From contig NZ_MUHR01000029.1 in NCBI RefSeq assembly GCF_002105285.1, positions 1 to 64,000 of the forward strand: a stretch of 64,000 nucleotides of DNA. Direction: 5' to 3'. Position 1 is the stretch's first letter. Each line of letters starts with the position of its first letter. This DNA is from Planktotalea arctica. GTDB taxonomy: Bacteria; Pseudomonadota; Alphaproteobacteria; Rhodobacterales; Rhodobacteraceae. The notes beneath the pieces were generated by a model, which saw only the letters and a list, made by a program, of their open reading frames with translations, ran no database searches and was not told where the DNA came from. Of the stretch, positions 61,352 to 64,000 are shown piece by piece. Made by a program: the position numbers and the translations under genes.

Positions 61352-62163
61352 TTAGATGTCGTTGTAGTAGGGGAATGCGCGTCCCTTGATCAGCCAGCCA
61401 AGGCCGAAGGCGAGCAGGGCCATCGTCTCGAACACGAAAGTAAGGTTGCGCGCGTTCCAGACTTCATCGTTTGAAGTGCGCGCGACAAGCCCGTCCCAGC
61501 CCATCGCAAGCAAGGCAATCAGCATGAAGCCTGCAAGCACCGTATAGGCGCGATTGCGCTATGCTTTGCGCGACATTTGCAAAGGCTCCACATCGGCTTT
61601 GGCATTGGAGCGCTGATCGCGGCGAAACACGACGGCGAGAAAATAGAAAAGCAGCGCGAACATCGCAAAGGCCGCGCAGTAATGGACAAAACCACCGATC
61701 TCTTGGTCGAATATCTTGCCTTGGGTCAGGCTGTAAAAGATATTCGCCTCGCCTGATTCCACAGTTTTGCCAAAACCGCGCAAGATTGTTCCGGCTTCGG
61801 TTTCTCCGCCCTTGTCGGTGGTCGGAAACACCGAGACGAGAATAGCGAAGATGCCGATAAAACGCACGGCGATCACTTCCCATGGCTTCAGATTGGACCA
61901 ACCGATGATCTTTTTGTCGTCCGTATGAAACAGGAACGTCATCATGATCCCGAGAAAGAAAAGCCCGCCCACAAAGAAATCACCCATGAAGCGGGTGTAA
62001 TAGAAATGGCTGATGGAATCGCGCATCGGCACCACGCCAAGGGCGGCGAACAGGCCTGTGAATACGGGCAGTGCAAGGGCGATCAGACCGATCGCGCGGC
62101 CTGTGCGTTCGAAAAGCGTTGATGCGCTTCGGTAGGAATAGGCGGATTGTAAATCGGATTCAT
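61352..62163 (-). pseudogene. membrane protein gene broken by an in-frame amber and a 5' frameshift
   Basis: One frame encodes a protein of about 270 residues with several membrane segments (AIGLIALALPVFTGLFAALG, DFFVGGLFFLGIMMTFLF, CAAFAMFALLFYFLAVVF, then AFGLGWLIKGRAFPYYN). It is cut by a TAG at 61559-61561 between MSRKA and RNRAYTVLAG, after which the same frame continues to 61352. The only ribosome-bound-looking ATG (62163, with AAGAGA upstream) is out of phase by one base with the body, so a frameshift near the start is also likely. A readthrough or non-ATG start is possible but less likely. No known family is recognised. Confidence 0.6.
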
Positions 62164-62254
62164 GCGCTGTCTCTTTTAAAATCGAAATTAAACAATAGTT
62201 CGTTTGTATAGGAATAAGACTAACTGCGCAGTTCAGGATTGTGAAAACCCGTTT

Positions 62255-62569
62255 ATGGCCTACCCGACCAAGATCACCACCTGCTGTTATTGCGGCACCC
62301 GCGCGGCGCTGGTGCTGCGCGGCAAGGTCAGCCATGAGTTGAGTTGCGGCTCCTGCGGCGCGCCGATCCATGTGATGAAACGACTGGCGCTAGAGCCGGA
62401 GCCTGTGCGCAAAAGGGTTGAAAAGCCAAAGCCTGCGATCTCGCACCGCCCTGCGCCAAAAAAGTTCGAGCAAAGCTACAAGAAGCCAAAAAAGCGCAAA
62501 CGGCGGAAATCGGCGCTGCGCTGGTTTATCGAAGAAGCCAAGGATGTGATCGAGGATATCTTCGATTGA
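62255..62569 (+). CDS. zinc-ribbon protein of unknown function
   Basis: A 104-residue cytosolic protein with an N-terminal zinc ribbon (CCYCGTRAAL and CGSCGAPIH, two CxxC knuckles near residues 10-40) and a strongly lysine/arginine-rich second half (KKPKKRKRRKSALRW) ending in an acidic helix. It probably binds nucleic acid or a protein partner. The ATG at 62255 gives this N-terminus; an upstream in-frame start is possible but less natural. It is 72 bases ahead of ribB on the same strand. Confidence 0.8.
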   Translation: MAYPTKITTCCYCGTRAALVLRGKVSHELSCGSCGAPIHVMKRLALEPEPVRKRVEKPKPAISHRPAPKKFEQSYKKPKKRKRRKSALRWFIEEAKDVIEDIFD

Positions 62570-62641
62570 CGCAGCGCGTCTATGGCAATGCGGCGGTGCT
62601 TGGGCTATTTGCGGGGAAACGTAGATGAAAAGGCGCAGCCC

Positions 62642-63766
62642 ATGAGCTTTGAGAAACCCGGTCCCGTCGAAGAAAACTGGAGTGACGCGATTTCTTCGGT
62701 GCAAGAAATCATCGAAGACGCGCGCAACGGGCGGATGTTCATTCTGGTCGATCACGAGGACCGCGAGAACGAGGGCGATCTGGTGATCCCCGCGCAGATG
62801 GCCACGCCAGAGGCGATAAATTTCATGGCCATGCACGGGCGCGGCCTGATTTGCCTTGCGCTGCCGGGCGAGCGGATCGAGGCGCTGGGCCTGCAACTCA
62901 TGAGCACCAATAATTCATCGCGTCACGAAACCGCCTTTACCATTTCCATCGAGGCGCGTGAGGGTGTGACCACAGGTATTTCCGCCCATGACCGTGCACG
63001 CACGGTTGCGGTGGCAATTGACGCGGCCAAGGGCGCGGCGGATATCGCGACGCCGGGCCATGTGTTTCCGCTAAAAGCACGAAACGGCGGTGTTTTGGTG
63101 CGCGCCGGGCACACAGAGGCGGCGGTCGATGTCTCGCGCCTTGCGGGGCTCAATGCCTCTGGCGTGATTTGCGAGATTATGAACGACGATGGCACGATGT
63201 CGCGCCTGCCCGAACTGGTGGCTTTTGCGCAGAAGCATAGTTTGAAAATCGGTACGATCAGCGATTTGATTGCCTATCGCCGCCGTAATGACAATCTGGT
63301 CAAAGTACGCGCCGAAGAGACGGTTACCTCCGAATTCGGCGGTGAGTGGAACATGCGGATTTATACCGATGAAACCCAAGGCGCGGAGCATATCGTGCTG
63401 ATCAAGGGTGATCTATCGGGCGACACGCCCGTTTTGACCCGTATGCACGCGATGGACCCGATGCTGGACGTGATTGGCACCGGTCCCAAGGGGCGTGCGG
63501 GCGAGTTTAGCGATGCGATGAAGGCCGTTGCCGCCGAGGGGCGCGGGGTTGTCGTGCTCTTGCGCGACACCGCGATGAAGCTGGATCCGGAAAATGATGT
63601 GTCGCCGCAAACCTTGCGCCGCTACGGGCTTGGCGCACAAATTCTAAGCTCGCTCGGGCTGAGCAAGCTGGAATTGCTGACCAATTCGCCCACGCCCAAA
63701 GTCGTCGGGCTTGAGGCATACGGTCTGGAAATCGTCGGAACCCGTAAAATCTCGGAGCTTGGTTAA
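62642..63766 (+). CDS. ribB: 3,4-dihydroxy-2-butanone-4-phosphate synthase with degenerate RibA-like domain
   Basis: A 374-residue riboflavin enzyme. The RibB domain (about 1-215) is complete: LVDHEDRENEGDLVIPAQM with the catalytic acidic residues, GRGLICLAL, FTISIEAREGVTTGISAHDR and HVFPLKARNGGVLVRAGHTE. The C-terminal part (about 220-374) has a GTP cyclohydrolase II shape but where that enzyme has its zinc cysteines (ECLTGDVFGSLRCDCG) this protein reads HAMDPMLDVIGTGP, without cysteines. It is therefore RibB with a non-catalytic tail; a separate RibA is expected elsewhere. It overlaps ribH by one base. Confidence 0.93.
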   Translation: MSFEKPGPVEENWSDAISSVQEIIEDARNGRMFILVDHEDRENEGDLVIPAQMATPEAINFMAMHGRGLICLALPGERIEALGLQLMSTNNSSRHETAFTISIEAREGVTTGISAHDRARTVAVAIDAAKGAADIATPGHVFPLKARNGGVLVRAGHTEAAVDVSRLAGLNASGVICEIMNDDGTMSRLPELVAFAQKHSLKIGTISDLIAYRRRNDNLVKVRAEETVTSEFGGEWNMRIYTDETQGAEHIVLIKGDLSGDTPVLTRMHAMDPMLDVIGTGPKGRAGEFSDAMKAVAAEGRGVVVLLRDTAMKLDPENDVSPQTLRRYGLGAQILSSLGLSKLELLTNSPTPKVVGLEAYGLEIVGTRKISELG

Positions 63767-64000
63767 TGGCTGGACATGAAAAGCACTACATCCTGCCGCG
63801 CGCTGAGTTTGACAAACCTGTAAAGCTGCTGATCGTGGTGTCGCCCTATTACAAGGATATCGCGGACAATATGGTGGCGGGCGCTGTTGCTGAAATCGAG
63901 GCGGCGGGCGGCACATATGAAATCTGCGAAGTTCCCGGCGCGCTTGAAATCCCGACGGCTGTTGGCATTGCCGAGCGCCTTAGTAATTTTGACGGCTATG
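63766..64000 (+). CDS. ribH: 6,7-dimethyl-8-ribityllumazine synthase, 5' part
   Basis: The first 78 residues of lumazine synthase, which joins the RibB product with the pyrimidine intermediate. The start MAGHEKHYILPRAEF and the following LIVVSPYYKDIADNMVAGAV and EICEVPGALEIPTAVGI are typical; in family members the VPGA(L/F)E segment forms part of the substrate pocket. The ATG overlaps the ribB stop (TAATG). The gene leaves the right edge. Confidence 0.93.
   Translation, partial: MAGHEKHYILPRAEFDKPVKLLIVVSPYYKDIADNMVAGAVAEIEAAGGTYEICEVPGALEIPTAVGIAERLSNFDGY

Noticed and set aside
61559-61561. Amber codon as a recoded or read-through signal
   Set aside because: A second, nearby gene is broken by both TAG and TAA, and the start of this gene is also out of phase. 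General decay explains all three better than recoding.

Overview
The window looks like chromosomal DNA of an alphaproteobacterium of the Rhodobacteraceae (Roseobacter-type) lineage. This is inferred from high GC, dense operons with 1- and 4-base gene overlaps, TRAP transport, CarD, a SUV3-type RNA helicase next to a 7Fe ferredoxin, the ligase-associated repair pair, and an unlinked RibB with a RibA-like tail. I see no rRNA, prophage, intact insertion sequence or CRISPR array.

Layout. 0-7 kb: the start of a gene leaving the left edge, a TRAP transporter (dctPQM-like), glycerol kinase, then thyA-folA. 7-12.5 kb: a cold-shock protein, an ArsC-like protein, a four-gene MNIO/bufferin-type peptide operon (DUF2282 precursor, DUF692 enzyme, DUF2063 partner, DoxX) and thrS. 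12.6-22.6 kb: two alpha/beta hydrolases, then a catabolic-looking cluster (HisD-like dehydrogenase, two double-SnoaL proteins, SDR, LacI regulator, MetE-C-like enzyme, hydrolase). 22.6-30 kb: oligoendopeptidase F, a LigI-like amidohydrolase behind an ATP-dependent DNA ligase and its exonuclease, and an HpaI-type aldolase. 30-40.7 kb: TPR protein, SUV3-like helicase, S4 protein, fdxA, carD, cobS/cobT, a Kef-type antiporter, an Lrp regulator and hppD.

40.8-51 kb: a large PilM/GspL-like to PilP-like fusion, a SIMPL protein, metY, a glycosyltransferase-like protein, and a cobalamin riboswitch ahead of a 34-residue cysteine-rich small protein and a BtuDFC-type uptake system. 50.9-56.2 kb: a copper-related gene set (MauE-like protein, two c-type cytochromes, CopC, CopD, multicopper oxidase) followed by a convergent Crp/Fnr regulator and a His-containing secreted protein. 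56.3-62.2 kb: LysR/DoxX/FMN-reductase genes, a TetR regulator, tRNA-Tyr, rlmB, and at least two decayed genes carrying in-frame stops. The window ends in ribB and the start of ribH.

The most interesting system is a predicted LacI regulon. The same 16-base near-palindrome (TTGCAAGCGTATGCAA type) lies before the HisD-like gene, before the SDR-LacI genes, and about 10 kb away before the HpaI-type aldolase. This suggests one pathway for an unidentified substrate split between two loci. Two independent copper-handling systems (bufferin-like operon and CopCD/multicopper oxidase set) and the riboswitch-linked cysteine-rich small protein are the other leads.
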